Positions 1 to 7,666 are shown, counted from the first letter of the stretch. The stretch: DNA of 10,389 nt from DATKYK01 sp034430255 (GCA_034430255.1 DAOUEU010000154.1:1-10389), one strand, 5' to 3'. The notes: generated from the letters alone by a model not told the origin. Program-made: numbers and translations.

Positions 1-208
1 CACGGTCACCCACTATCGCCAGGATAATGTAAGGCTCAGGGTGGCGCTATGGATCATACCAGCAGCAGTCATCTTTAGTTTTATCGGGGGTATGGTGGCG
101 GACGTGCTGGATGCATCGATTTTGCGCCAGATAGTGGGTGGTGTCATAATCATGGTGGGCTTTTTCATGGTGATGAGGGGTCGGCGCTCGGAGGGTTCAG
201 CGTTGTGA
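1..208 (+). CDS. TauE/SafE-like membrane permease, C-terminal fragment
   Basis: This is the last 68 codons of a gene whose 5' part lies outside the window; the first complete codon begins at base 2 and the TGA stop is at 206-208. The protein shows two hydrophobic segments: one around the residues WIIPAAVIFSFIGGMVA, and one around IVGGVIIMVGFFMVM. Between them is a short polar stretch with VLDASILRQIVGG, and the end is a short basic tail. This pattern (glycine-rich helix, short loop with 'LRxxvG', final helix, basic end) matches the C-terminus of the TauE/SafE (TSUP) family, which exports sulfite, sulfonates or related anions. The substrate cannot be read from this fragment. The stop overlaps the GTG start of the next gene by 4 bases (GTGA), so the two are probably translationally coupled. 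The family call rests on pattern recognition only. Confidence 0.6.
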   Translation, partial: TVTHYRQDNVRLRVALWIIPAAVIFSFIGGMVADVLDASILRQIVGGVIIMVGFFMVMRGRRSEGSAL

Positions 209-801
209 GTGCATTGAGCCAGCTATATATGGAAATCGCCCGTTGTGAGGGGTGTGAGCTATCCAGGCATAGGAAACAGGTGGTGCCCGGTGAGGGCGCT
301 GAGGATGCCGACCTGCTCTTCATCGGTGAGGCCCCGGGCTGGCATGAGGATCAGCAGGGGCGTCCCTTCGTGGGCCCTGCGGGTCATTTCCTCGACGAAC
401 TGCTCCGCTCCATCGGACTTAGGCGTGAGGATGTTTACATCGCCAACGTGATTAAGTGCCGGCCTCCCTCAAATCGCGACCCGCTGCCCGATGAGATGAA
501 GGCGTGCCGCAAGTGGCTCGACCGTCAGATTGAACTCATCCGCCCCAAGGTGATCGTTACCCTGGGGCGCTACTCGCTGGCTCAGTTCCTCCCAGGCGAT
601 GCCATAGGGAAGGCCCACGGCAAAGCGCGAAAAAAGGACGGTATAATCTACTTCGCCATGTATCACCCGGCAGCGGCGCTGCACCAGCAGAGCCTGCGCC
701 AGGTCATCATGGAGGATATGCTCAAGATCCCTCCGCTCCTGGCTCAGGCGGTGGAGGTGGTGGAAGAGGGGCATAAACCGGAGCAGCTATCCATGTTCTA
801 G
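205..801 (+). CDS. udg: Type-4 (iron-sulfur) uracil-DNA glycosylase
   Basis: This enzyme removes uracil from DNA and so starts base-excision repair of deaminated cytosine. The 198-residue length is normal for family 4. Four cysteines placed as 4Fe-4S ligands are visible (C14, C17, C85, C101). Motif A reads GEAPG at residues 41-45 and continues into the ED..G.PFVGPAG signature of the family (48-60). The second catalytic motif is YHPAAAL at 153-159. The start is GTG at 205, chosen because it is preceded by a good ribosome binding site (GGAGGG at 190-195, 9 bases upstream) and because the protein then begins just before the first cysteine pair, as expected. It overlaps the preceding permease gene by 4 bases and is followed after 66 bases by ftsK, so it probably lies in a housekeeping operon. 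No key residue is missing. Family assignment is strong. Confidence 0.93.
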   Translation: MSALSQLYMEIARCEGCELSRHRKQVVPGEGAEDADLLFIGEAPGWHEDQQGRPFVGPAGHFLDELLRSIGLRREDVYIANVIKCRPPSNRDPLPDEMKACRKWLDRQIELIRPKVIVTLGRYSLAQFLPGDAIGKAHGKARKKDGIIYFAMYHPAAALHQQSLRQVIMEDMLKIPPLLAQAVEVVEEGHKPEQLSMF

Positions 802-867
802 GGAGGGGCGTAGCGAAGCGGGTTATTAAGTTTAGGATTATCGCATCTATAGTGTCGGGTAAAGGGC

Positions 868-3168
868 ATGGCAAGGGCTAAACAGGCAAAGACTAAAGCG
901 GTCGGGGGGCCTCCCCGCACCGGGCGCCATCTGTTCTCGCGCCCGGTGTTGTTGCTGCTGGTTCTGTTCATCGCGCTGGCGCTGCTTTTTATCTTCCGTT
1001 CTCAGGTAGTCTCCGGGCTCAGCACTGCCTGGGATGCTGTGTTTGGGGCGTTGGGTTATGGGGTTATTCTTGTAGCCGTTCTGGTGGCATTGCTGCTGGT
1101 CTTTATAACGTGGCGGCAGCAGGTTACCGCATTTCTGCAAAGGGGGAACCGGTTGCTCAGGGCCATCTATTCTTCACTCGCACTGCACCGTTGGAACCGA
1201 TGGCTGGGGGCCATCGCCTTCTGTGTCGCCATTTTCGGGCTTCTTGCCTTCTTCGATTTGGGGGGAGGGTTTGGCAAGGCAGTTATCGGAGATCCCAATG
1301 CCATCGGTGCGCTGAGGCTTGCCGGCATCGTTATTGTGGGCATATTTCTGGTGGCGCCTCGGGGGAGCTGGCGCACGTCCGTGCGCTTTTTCCGTGCTCT
1401 CGTGGATTCCTATCATCGCTATCCACTCCATAGATACCTCTGGCGCTTGGCATGCTGGCCCCGGGCATTTTACCGCCGTCATCCCATGAAGCGCATGAGG
1501 ACTGCCCCGCCGCGGCGCCCCGCCAGGCCTGCCGCCGTGCCGGTGGCGAGGGTGGGGTATGGAGAGCCGAGGACGGTTGAGCCCGAGGCGACGCCTTCCG
1601 TAGATGCTGAACCTGAGGGGGACAGGATAGCCGAAGCTGTTCCCTCTATAGCGGGGGCAACGGGCGATAAGGTTGAGACAGTTGAAAAGGTGGTGGAAGA
1701 GGGTGGAAGATGGCAATTTCCCTCCTTGAGCCTGCTGGAGCGGGCCCCGGAGGCCGAGCCGGTCCAGGTGGACACGGAGCGGGGGACACGGATCATTGAG
1801 GAGGCCCTGGCGAGCTATGGTGTTGAGGCCAGGGTGGTCCAGGTTAACGTCGGCCCCGCCGTCACCCAGTACGGCGTTGAGCCCGGATGGGATCGCAAGT
1901 TCAAGCAGATAAAGGAAAAGGACGGGGATGGTAGTATCAGGGTTCGCCTTGAGGAGGTCTCCAAGACCAGGGTCAAGGTGGAGCGCATCGCCTCGCTGGC
2001 CAATGACCTGGCATTAGCCCTGTCCGCCCCCTCGATAAAGATAGAGGCCCCGGTGCCGGGGAAGGCAATGGTGGGGATCGAGGTGCCCAATAATATAGCT
2101 GGTGTGGTAGGCCTGAGGGGTATTATCGAGAGCGCTCCCTTCCACAAGCTGAGGACCAAGACCAAGCTTCCGCTGGCCCTGGGCAAGGGGGTCTCGGGGG
2201 AGAGCGTGGTCGCCGACCTGGTCAAGATGCCCCACCTCTTGATAGCCGGTGCCACCGGAAGTGGCAAGAGCGTGTGCATAACATCGGTGATCGTCACCAT
2301 TCTGCTTCTTGCCAGCCCGGATGAGGTGCGCCTCATCCTTGTCGATCCCAAGAGGGTGGAACTGGTGTCGTTTAGCAATGTGCCCCATCTGATTACCCCG
2401 GTGATTGTGGACCGGGAGAAGGCGGTGGCGATATTGAAGTGGCTCAACGGTGAAATGGACCATCGCTACGAGATGATGGCTGCGGTGAATGCAAAGGATA
2501 TCGAAACCTACAATAAGAGACCCGGGGTAGAGAGGCCGCTCCCCCACATGTTGCTGGTCATAGATGAGCTTGCTGACCTGATGGCTACGGCCCCTGAGGA
2601 GGTGGAGCGCATGCTGTGCCGCCTTGCCCAACTGTCTCGAGCCACCGGCATTCATCTCATTGTCGCCACCCAGCGACCTTCGGTGGATGTAGTTACCGGC
2701 CTGATAAAGGCCAACTTTCCGGCGCGCATCAGCTTTGCGGTGGTCTCACAGGTGGACTCGCGTACCGTCCTGGACACCGGCGGTGCCGAGAAGCTACTGG
2801 GCCGGGGGGACATGCTCTTTCTGCCCCCCGATGCTCCCAAACCGAAGCGGCTCCAGGGAAGCTTTGTTTCCGAGGCCGAGGTCGAGAGGCTGGTAAGCTT
2901 CTGGGTGAGCCAGCAACCGAAGGAGACCTATGTCTCACAGCTGGACCCGGAACTGGGTCAGGAACCTGCCGGCGTCTCTCATGAGGACCCCCTTTTGGAG
3001 AAGGCGAGGCTTCTCACCCTGGATCATCGCAGCATTTCCACCTCTTTCCTGCAAAGGCGATTGGGTATCGGCTACCCACGGGCAGCGCGGATCATGGATA
3101 TCCTGGAGCAGCAGGGCGTGGTTGCTCCCGGGGAGCCGGGGAAGTCGCGGAAGGTGCAGGGGCAGTGA
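868..3168 (+). CDS. ftsK: DNA translocase FtsK/SpoIIIE
   Basis: FtsK is the membrane-anchored hexameric motor that pumps chromosomal DNA through the division septum and helps resolve dimers. The 766-residue product has four predicted membrane helices (about 25-44, 62-81, 112-130 and 147-164). A basic and then acidic linker (about 205-300) follows. The alpha/beta motor domain has Walker A GATGSGKS at 461-468, Walker B LLVIDE at 562-567 and the TQRPSVD motif at 601-607. A C-terminal winged-helix gamma domain (about 705-766) carries the IGYPRAARI motif used to read oriented chromosome sequences; many relatives have GYNRAARI here. The linker is much shorter than in enteric FtsK. A lysine- and arginine-rich insertion at about 341-370 separates the GPAVTQYGVEPG strand from the ERIASLANDLALAL helix. 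The ATG at 868 is the only start in this frame, since a TAG lies six codons upstream. The nearest purine run (AAGGG, 862-866) is too close to be a canonical ribosome binding site. Confidence 0.95.
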   Translation: MARAKQAKTKAVGGPPRTGRHLFSRPVLLLLVLFIALALLFIFRSQVVSGLSTAWDAVFGALGYGVILVAVLVALLLVFITWRQQVTAFLQRGNRLLRAIYSSLALHRWNRWLGAIAFCVAIFGLLAFFDLGGGFGKAVIGDPNAIGALRLAGIVIVGIFLVAPRGSWRTSVRFFRALVDSYHRYPLHRYLWRLACWPRAFYRRHPMKRMRTAPPRRPARPAAVPVARVGYGEPRTVEPEATPSVDAEPEGDRIAEAVPSIAGATGDKVETVEKVVEEGGRWQFPSLSLLERAPEAEPVQVDTERGTRIIEEALASYGVEARVVQVNVGPAVTQYGVEPGWDRKFKQIKEKDGDGSIRVRLEEVSKTRVKVERIASLANDLALALSAPSIKIEAPVPGKAMVGIEVPNNIAGVVGLRGIIESAPFHKLRTKTKLPLALGKGVSGESVVADLVKMPHLLIAGATGSGKSVCITSVIVTILLLASPDEVRLILVDPKRVELVSFSNVPHLITPVIVDREKAVAILKWLNGEMDHRYEMMAAVNAKDIETYNKRPGVERPLPHMLLVIDELADLMATAPEEVERMLCRLAQLSRATGIHLIVATQRPSVDVVTGLIKANFPARISFAVVSQVDSRTVLDTGGAEKLLGRGDMLFLPPDAPKPKRLQGSFVSEAEVERLVSFWVSQQPKETYVSQLDPELGQEPAGVSHEDPLLEKARLLTLDHRSISTSFLQRRLGIGYPRAARIMDILEQQGVVAPGEPGKSRKVQGQ

Positions 3169-3193
3169 AGGAAGGGAGGTTTTAGCTAAATTG

Positions 3194-5014
3194 ATGAAGG
3201 GATTTTTTGAACGGATTAGCCGACGGCGCCGGGAAATGTCGCAGAGAGGGGTGCTGGCTGAAATAGAGAACTGCCTCTATTGCGGAATGGACCTTACCTC
3301 TGCCGAGCTTTTTGAGCGCTATCGCATTTGTCCCGGTTGCCAGTTTCACTATCTTCTCCCCGCCTACGAGCGGATAGAGCTTCTGGCGGATAGCGGCAGC
3401 TTCATAGAGATAAACCGCTCTCTGGCATCCCTTGACCCCCTCTCTTTCTCCGGGGATTCCTCCTACAAGAAGCGCGTATTCGATGCGCAGAAGAGGACCG
3501 GCCTATCCGAGGCGGTAGTTACCGGCGTTTGCCAGATCGAGGGCACCCTGACGGTTCTGGTAGTGCTGGACTTCGGCTTTTTAGGTGGGGGTATGGGTTG
3601 CGTCGTGGGGGAGAAGGTGACCCTTGCCTTTGAGCATGCCCTCAGGAAGAGGCTTCCGCTGGTGGCGGTGGTCTCCAGTGGGGGCGCCCGCGTGCAGGAA
3701 GGGGTGCTCGCCCTGATGCAGATGGCAAAGACGTCGGCGGCAGCCAAGCAGTTTTATGCTGCCGGTCTTCCCTTCATATCGTTGCTGACCAACCCCACCA
3801 CGGGGGAGGTCTATTCCAGCTTTGCCAACCTTGCCGACATCATCATCGCCGAGCCCCATGCCCTTATCGGCTTCGCCCCTTTAAAGCTGGTGATGGAGAC
3901 CGAGGGCAGGGAGCTTCCCCCGGATTCTCACACCGCTGAGTCTCACCTGAGGCATGGGATGATTGACTGTATCGTGGAACGCACCAGGCAGCGCGATTTA
4001 CTGGCCATTCTGCTCGACATGCTCTCTTCCAAGTATCGACTGACCCTGAGGAGGAGGTTCGGGCCCTATCCCCCGATAGTTCCGGAGCGCGAGTCGGCGT
4101 GGCAGAGCGTCCAGCTAGCTCGCCATGCGGAGCGACCCACCTCCCTAGACTATATTGGCAGGATTACCACGAGCTTTATCGAGCTTCACGGCGACCGCTG
4201 CTACGGCGACGATGAATCTGTGGTATGTGGCCTGGGGGACATAGGTGGCGAGGCGGTGGTGATCATCGCTCAAGAGCGGGGCCACGGTGAGCAGGGGAAA
4301 TCGGGGCGGCCCTACCCTGAGGGCTTCCGCAAGGCGCAGCGGGCGATGAGCCTGGCAGCCAAGTTTATGCTCCCCGTTATCACCTTAATCGATACCCCGG
4401 GGGCTTATCCCGGGCTGGAGGCTGAGGAGCGGGGGATAGGGAGTGCTATCGCCCAATGCCTGGCCCAGATGTCTGACCTGCCCACGCCGATAATCGCTGC
4501 CATCATTGGAGAGGGGGGCAGCGAGGCGGCGCTTGCTTTCGGGGTTGCCGACCGCACCCTCATGATGGAGAATGCCATTTTCTCGGTGATGCCTCCGGAG
4601 CGGGCTGCTGTCCTGCTCTATCGGGACGCGAGCAGGGCGGATGAGGTAGCCCCTGCCCTGAGGCTCACCTCTGAGGACTGTCTAAAGCTCGGTGTGGTGG
4701 ATGTTCTGGTGCCTGAGCCCCGGGGAGGGGCGCATGTCGCCCCCGATGAGGCAGCGCGCCAGCTCAAGAAGTTTCTCTTAAATGAGCTGGTTCAGGTGCA
4801 GGGGATCTCCGCTGCCAGGCTGGTAAGGGCGCGCTTGGGTAAGTTTCGTGCTATGGGGCGTTACAGCTCCCGCATCAGCGTTGCCATCTCCAAGGAGGGC
4901 GCTCAGCTTCAGGAATTCCTCTCGCAGAGGCTGGAGGAGTTAAAGGAGTATCTCCCCTCGAAGGCGGAGGAGGTTCCACTGGAAGAGGAGAAGCCGTCAC
5001 CGGGGGACGGATAG
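3194..5014 (+). CDS. accDA: Acetyl-CoA carboxylase carboxyltransferase, fused beta-alpha subunits
   Basis: This single 606-residue chain joins the two carboxyltransferase subunits that transfer carboxyl from biotin carrier protein to acetyl-CoA, giving malonyl-CoA for fatty-acid synthesis. Residues 1-285 are AccD-like: a zinc ribbon with C27, C30, C46 and C49, the GCVVGEK stretch at 135-141, SGGARVQEG at 162-170 and NPTTGEVYSSF at 200-210. Residues 315-535 are AccA-like: LDYIGR, ELHGDR at 330-335, IDTPGAYPG at 399-407, AEERG at 410-414, GEGGSEAALA at 439-448 and PEPRGGAHV at 508-515. A glutamate-rich tail closes the protein. Two usual AccA motifs are altered: GGSGGAL reads GGSEAAL, and the SPEGCAAILW block reads PPERAAVLLY. 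The start at 3194 is an inference: GGGAGG at 3174-3179 lies 14 bases upstream, and TTG at 3191 is an alternative. The frame stays open upstream into ftsK, but that overlap is not coding. The gap to ftsK is 25 bases, consistent with an operon. Confidence 0.92.
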   Translation: MKGFFERISRRRREMSQRGVLAEIENCLYCGMDLTSAELFERYRICPGCQFHYLLPAYERIELLADSGSFIEINRSLASLDPLSFSGDSSYKKRVFDAQKRTGLSEAVVTGVCQIEGTLTVLVVLDFGFLGGGMGCVVGEKVTLAFEHALRKRLPLVAVVSSGGARVQEGVLALMQMAKTSAAAKQFYAAGLPFISLLTNPTTGEVYSSFANLADIIIAEPHALIGFAPLKLVMETEGRELPPDSHTAESHLRHGMIDCIVERTRQRDLLAILLDMLSSKYRLTLRRRFGPYPPIVPERESAWQSVQLARHAERPTSLDYIGRITTSFIELHGDRCYGDDESVVCGLGDIGGEAVVIIAQERGHGEQGKSGRPYPEGFRKAQRAMSLAAKFMLPVITLIDTPGAYPGLEAEERGIGSAIAQCLAQMSDLPTPIIAAIIGEGGSEAALAFGVADRTLMMENAIFSVMPPERAAVLLYRDASRADEVAPALRLTSEDCLKLGVVDVLVPEPRGGAHVAPDEAARQLKKFLLNELVQVQGISAARLVRARLGKFRAMGRYSSRISVAISKEGAQLQEFLSQRLEELKEYLPSKAEEVPLEEEKPSPGDG

Positions 5015-5020
5015 CCTCGC

Positions 5021-5158
5021 TTACTTCGCCTTGCCCCTCAGCCGCTTGAGGACGGCATCCCGGTAAACCCTGGCAAGGCTCTTGCCGTGCTTTGGCATCC
5101 TTTCCCGCTTTTTCCGCCGTCGCTCTTCGCGCCGCTCCTGCCTTGTCTTTTCATCCAT
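5021..5158 (-). CDS. Small, very basic conserved-looking protein (45 aa)
   Basis: On the minus strand an ATG at 5158-5156 opens a 45-codon frame ending in TAA at 5023-5021. The protein starts MDEKTRQERREERRRKKRER, a charged arginine/lysine/glutamate helix, and ends with PKHGKSLARVYRDAVLKRLR and a short basic tail. About half the residues are charged and none is cysteine or tryptophan. It has no membrane segment or signal peptide. It lies convergent to accDA with a 6-base gap and downstream of uvrB on the same strand, but a likely terminator separates it from uvrB. A candidate promoter (5180-5209) lies just upstream, and a GAGG about 12 bases before the start is a weak ribosome binding site. 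Its function is not recognised; a nucleic-acid or ribosome-associated role would fit the composition but is speculation. Coding status is supported by the neat fit between neighbouring genes and by the non-random composition, not by similarity. Confidence 0.5.
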   Translation of the reverse strand: MDEKTRQERREERRRKKRERMPKHGKSLARVYRDAVLKRLRGKAK

Positions 5159-5179
5159 GGGGAAAGTAAACCTCTACAT

Positions 5180-5209
5180 ATTATTCGGATACTGCTACAA
5201 TAGTATCAA
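5180..5209 (-). promoter_or_regulatory. Candidate sigma-70-type promoter for the 45-aa gene
   Basis: Read on the minus strand, a -35 like TTGATA (5209-5204) is followed after 18 bases by a -10 like AATAAT (5185-5180). Each matches the consensus at five of six positions. The start codon at 5158 would then follow a very short leader. The -35 lies in the left edge of the structured repeat, so the repeat itself may supply part of the promoter. This is a pattern match only. Confidence 0.33.
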
Positions 5210-5297
5210 TCAACCCCCTAATCCCCCAATCTTGGGGGACTTTTAAAACTGGGGGACTCCCCCAGACCCCCGCCCCGATTATATCGGGGCACCTCTT
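5188..5297. repeat. Structured intergenic repeat element, copy 1
   Basis: This copy contains four stem-loops in order. The left arm is GATACT (5188-5193) pairing with AGTATC (5202-5207). The conserved core is CCCCCAA (5223-5229) pairing with TTGGGGG (5232-5238). Next is TGGGGG (5250-5255) pairing with CCCCCA (5259-5264), then GCCCCGAT (5272-5279) pairing with ATCGGGGC (5283-5290). The element begins with TCAATCAACCCCCTAA after the left arm and ends with CACCTCTT at 5290-5297, touching the uvrB stop codon. A second copy with the same layout lies at 10205-10329. There is no open frame and no sign of a transposase, so this fits a REP- or MITE-like non-autonomous repeat. Confidence 0.8.
5223..5264. 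terminator. Probable bidirectional intrinsic terminator inside repeat copy 1
   Basis: Two G/C hairpins flank the shared run TTTTAAAA at 5241-5248. On the plus strand the hairpin 5223-5238 is followed by AC and TTTT, which would stop transcripts coming from accDA. On the minus strand the hairpin 5264-5250 is followed by G and TTTT, which would stop transcripts leaving uvrB. The T runs are short, so efficiency is uncertain. Confidence 0.5.
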
Positions 5298-7264
5298 CAC
5301 TCCATATCCCGTCTCAATTCGATGATGCGGTCCCTGAGTAGCGCCGCCTTCTCGAACTCCAGGTTCCTGGCTGCCTTTTTCATCTGAGATTCCAGTTCCT
5401 TTATCAGGCGCAGCATCTCATCCCTGGGTATGGGGGTAGCGGTATAGGGGGTGCGGGTCTCCGCCACCACCCTCACCCGGTCGGTGATATCCTTTATGGC
5501 CTTCTTAATCCCCTGGGGGGTGATGCCGTGCGACTGGTTATATGCTAGCTGGATACTGCGGCGGCGGTAGACCTCATCCATGGCCGCCTTCATCGAGCCG
5601 GTGATGGTATCGGCATACATTATTACGTTCCCCTCGACGTGGCGGGCGGCGCGCCCCATGGTCTGGATCAGCGAGTCGCGCGATCTCAGAAAGCCCTCTT
5701 TATCGGCATCGAGGATAGCTACCAGGCTCACCTCGGGAAGGTCGAGACCTTCTCGAAGCAGGTTGATCCCGACCACCACATCGTAGACGCCCAGCCTCAG
5801 GTCGCGCAGGATCTCCACCCGCTCCAGGGTATCGATCTCAGAGTGCAGGTGATGGGTCTTGACCCCCATCTCCTTCAGGTAATCGGAGAGCTGCTCCGCC
5901 ATTCTCTTGGTCAAGGTGGTTACCAGGCAGCGCTCCCCCCGCTCCACACGAGTCCTTATCTGCTCCATGAGGTCATCGACCTGCCCCTTTGTCGGCTTGA
6001 CCTCGATGCTGGGCTCCAGTAGCCCGGTGGGCCTGATTAGCTGCTCCGCGATCTGCTCGCTGTGCTCATACTCGTAGGGGCCGGGCGTTGCCGAGACATA
6101 GATTGCCTGACTGATGTGCTCGGCGAACTCTGCAAAGTTAAGCGGGCGGTTGTCCAGCGCCGAGGGCAGGCGAAAGCCGAACTCCACCAGCGTCTCCTTC
6201 CGCGAGCGGTCGCCGTGATACATGCCGCGCACCTGGGGCAGGGTCATGTGCGACTCATCGACGAAGAGGAGGAGGTCATCGGGGAAGTAGTCGAGGAGCG
6301 TCCACGGCGGGCTCCCCGCTGCCCTTCGTGACAGGTGACGCGAGTAGTTCTCCACCCCGGTGCAGTAGCCCGCCTCCTGGAGCATCTCGATATCGTAGTT
6401 GGTCCTGGCATCAAGCCTGGCCGCCTCAAGGGGTTTCCCCTGCCCCCGTAGCTCCTCCAGTCTCTGCTCCAGCTCCGCCTTTATGTCCTCGATGGCCGCC
6501 GTCATCTTGTCGGGGGAGGTTACGAAGTGCTTCGCCGGGTAGATCTCTACGGAGTCACGCTCTGCCAGCAGCTCGCCGGTCAGCGGGTCGACCTCCACGA
6601 TGCGCTCGATCTCATCCCCGAAGAACTGCACCCTGACCGCCAGATCCTCGTATGATGGCTGAATTTCCAGCGTGTCGCCGCGTATGCGGAAGCGGCCGCG
6701 GGTGAAGTCTATATCGTTTCTTTCGTACTGCATGTCAACCAGTTGGCGGGCGATGCGGTCTCGATTCCTCTTTTCGCCTCTGGTGAGGCTCAACACGAAG
6801 CCGTGATACTCTTCGGGGGAGCCCAGGCCGTAGATGCAGGATACCGAGGCCACGATGACGACATCCCTTCGGGTAAAGAGCGCCCTGGTGGATGAGTGGC
6901 GCAGCTTATCGATCTCCTCGTTAATATCGGTCTCCTTCTCGATGTATGTATCGGTTCTGGGGATATAGGCCTCGGGCTGGTAGTAGTCGTAGTAGCTGAC
7001 GAAGTACTCCACGGCGTTATCGGGGAGGTACTCCTTGAGCTCGGTGGCCAGCTGGGCGGCGAGGGTCTTGTTGTGGGACATCACCAGGGTGGGCCTTTGG
7101 ACCCGCTCGATGACGTTGGCCATGGTGAAGGTCTTGCCGCTGCCGGTCACGCCCAGCAGCGTCTGGTGATTATAGCCGCGCTCAAGCCCCTCGACCAGCC
7201 GGTCCACCGCCTGGGGCTGGTCGCCGGTAGGCTTGAAATCGGATACGATCCTGAAGGGTGGCAT
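5297..7264 (-). CDS. uvrB: Excinuclease ABC subunit UvrB
   Basis: UvrB is the damage-verifying helicase-like subunit of nucleotide-excision repair; it is loaded by UvrA and recruits UvrC to cut the damaged strand. The 655-residue length is typical. Visible landmarks are Walker A GVTGSGKT at 38-45, the aromatic beta-hairpin region (YYDYYQPEAYIPRTDTY, 91-107) that inserts into DNA, the helicase motif DESH at 336-339, the motif YVSATPGPYE at 389-398, motif VI QTMGRAARH at 534-542, and a C-terminal UVR domain (about 618-653) that contacts UvrC. The ATG at 7264 gives the usual N-terminus MPPF.IVSDF.PTGDQP. No strong ribosome binding site precedes it, only a GGGG run. It is transcribed away from the accessory region, and its stop abuts repeat copy 1. 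It appears intact. A degraded second copy of its first 28 codons lies at 8237-8320. Confidence 0.98.
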   Translation of the reverse strand: MPPFRIVSDFKPTGDQPQAVDRLVEGLERGYNHQTLLGVTGSGKTFTMANVIERVQRPTLVMSHNKTLAAQLATELKEYLPDNAVEYFVSYYDYYQPEAYIPRTDTYIEKETDINEEIDKLRHSSTRALFTRRDVVIVASVSCIYGLGSPEEYHGFVLSLTRGEKRNRDRIARQLVDMQYERNDIDFTRGRFRIRGDTLEIQPSYEDLAVRVQFFGDEIERIVEVDPLTGELLAERDSVEIYPAKHFVTSPDKMTAAIEDIKAELEQRLEELRGQGKPLEAARLDARTNYDIEMLQEAGYCTGVENYSRHLSRRAAGSPPWTLLDYFPDDLLLFVDESHMTLPQVRGMYHGDRSRKETLVEFGFRLPSALDNRPLNFAEFAEHISQAIYVSATPGPYEYEHSEQIAEQLIRPTGLLEPSIEVKPTKGQVDDLMEQIRTRVERGERCLVTTLTKRMAEQLSDYLKEMGVKTHHLHSEIDTLERVEILRDLRLGVYDVVVGINLLREGLDLPEVSLVAILDADKEGFLRSRDSLIQTMGRAARHVEGNVIMYADTITGSMKAAMDEVYRRRSIQLAYNQSHGITPQGIKKAIKDITDRVRVVAETRTPYTATPIPRDEMLRLIKELESQMKKAARNLEFEKAALLRDRIIELRRDME

Positions 7265-7330
7265 CGCGGTTGCCCCGCTGTTGTGAAGCTATTACCTCTC
7301 TACAGTTATCTGTGCCTGTTTGGTATTTCG

Positions 7331-7359
7331 AGTCTAGGATTTGAGCCTTAGATTGTCAC
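7331..7359 (-). promoter_or_regulatory. Candidate promoter for uvrB
   Basis: On the minus strand GTGACA (7359-7354, five of six to the -35 consensus) is followed after exactly 17 bases by TAGACT (7336-7331, four of six to the -10). This would give a leader of roughly 60 bases before the uvrB start. A short palindrome, ACAGTTATCTGT, lies in that leader at 7302-7313. No known operator was recognised. Confidence 0.35.
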
Positions 7360-7400
7360 GAAAATAGAGCCCTTATATGGGCGCAAGCTGAAACGCCCAC

Positions 7401-7439
7401 GTCATTCCCGCGCAGGCGGGAATCCAGGCCCATGGGCCT
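7401..7439. repeat. Palindromic GTCATTCCCGC-type repeat
   Basis: The segment holds a perfect 8-bp stem, ATTCCCGC (7404-7411) with GCGGGAAT (7416-7423), around the loop GCAG. Just beyond is the perfect 14-base palindrome AGGCCCATGGGCCT (7426-7439). The first part resembles the dispersed GTCATTCCCGCGNAGGCGGGAATCC repeats seen in intergenic regions of many bacteria. Only one copy is present in this window. Confidence 0.7.
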
Positions 7440-7566
7440 CCGGGTTCCTGCTTATGTAGTGCTGACAGATAAGGCCGGTGCAAACATGCGACATTTTCAT
7501 CATCGTTGGTGCTGCTGTCAAGTGGCCTGTTGGATTTGTGAGTAAATTCCAAATACTAACTTTTAA

Positions 7567-7596
7567 ATTATAAACAAATTCGTGTGTAATTCTCAA
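7567..7596 (-). promoter_or_regulatory. Candidate strong sigma-70-type promoter, minus strand
   Basis: TTGAGA (7596-7591, five of six) is followed after 18 bases by a perfect TATAAT (7572-7567) within an A/T-rich stretch. It points toward uvrB, about 300 bases away, with no accepted gene in between. It could make a long uvrB leader or a small RNA crossing the palindromic repeat at 7401-7439. This is a pattern match only. Confidence 0.4.
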
Positions 7597-7601
7597 AGAC
7601 T

Positions 7602-7666
7602 GTAGGGTGGGTGCAGCGCAGCATAACCCACCTTTAGCACAATTCGATGGGTTGCACCCATCCTAC
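7602..7666. repeat. Long imperfect inverted repeat (GTAGGGTGGGT type)
   Basis: The outer arms are GTAGGGTGGGTGCA (7602-7615) and its near-perfect complement at 7653-7666, one mismatch in 14. Inside, AACCCACC (7625-7632) can alternatively pair with the GATGGGTT of the right half. It resembles the widespread 'GTAGGGTGGGTT...AACCCACCCTAC' intergenic palindromes, which are probably non-autonomous mobile repeats. It lies directly downstream of the gene at 7691-8146 on the minus strand and could affect its 3' end, but no T run follows the hairpin. Confidence 0.7.

Noticed and set aside
1174..2655. Long minus-strand frames opposite ftsK (and similar plus-strand frames opposite uvrB)
   Set aside because: They are antisense to highly conserved genes and show low-complexity composition that follows from the GC-rich coding strand.
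2930..3193. N-terminal extension of the AccD-AccA frame into ftsK
   Set aside because: It overlaps the conserved FtsK gamma domain in another frame, and the AccD homology begins only after 3194.
7302..7313. Palindrome ACAGTTATCTGT in the uvrB leader as a damage-response operator
   Set aside because: The arm order is not that of known LexA boxes (CTGT-N8-ACAG or GAAC-N4-GTTC) and a 12-base palindrome may be chance.
7402..7596. Minus-strand frame of 64 codons across the palindromic repeat
   Set aside because: Its end is a translation of the repeat, it has no ribosome binding site and no recognisable protein features.
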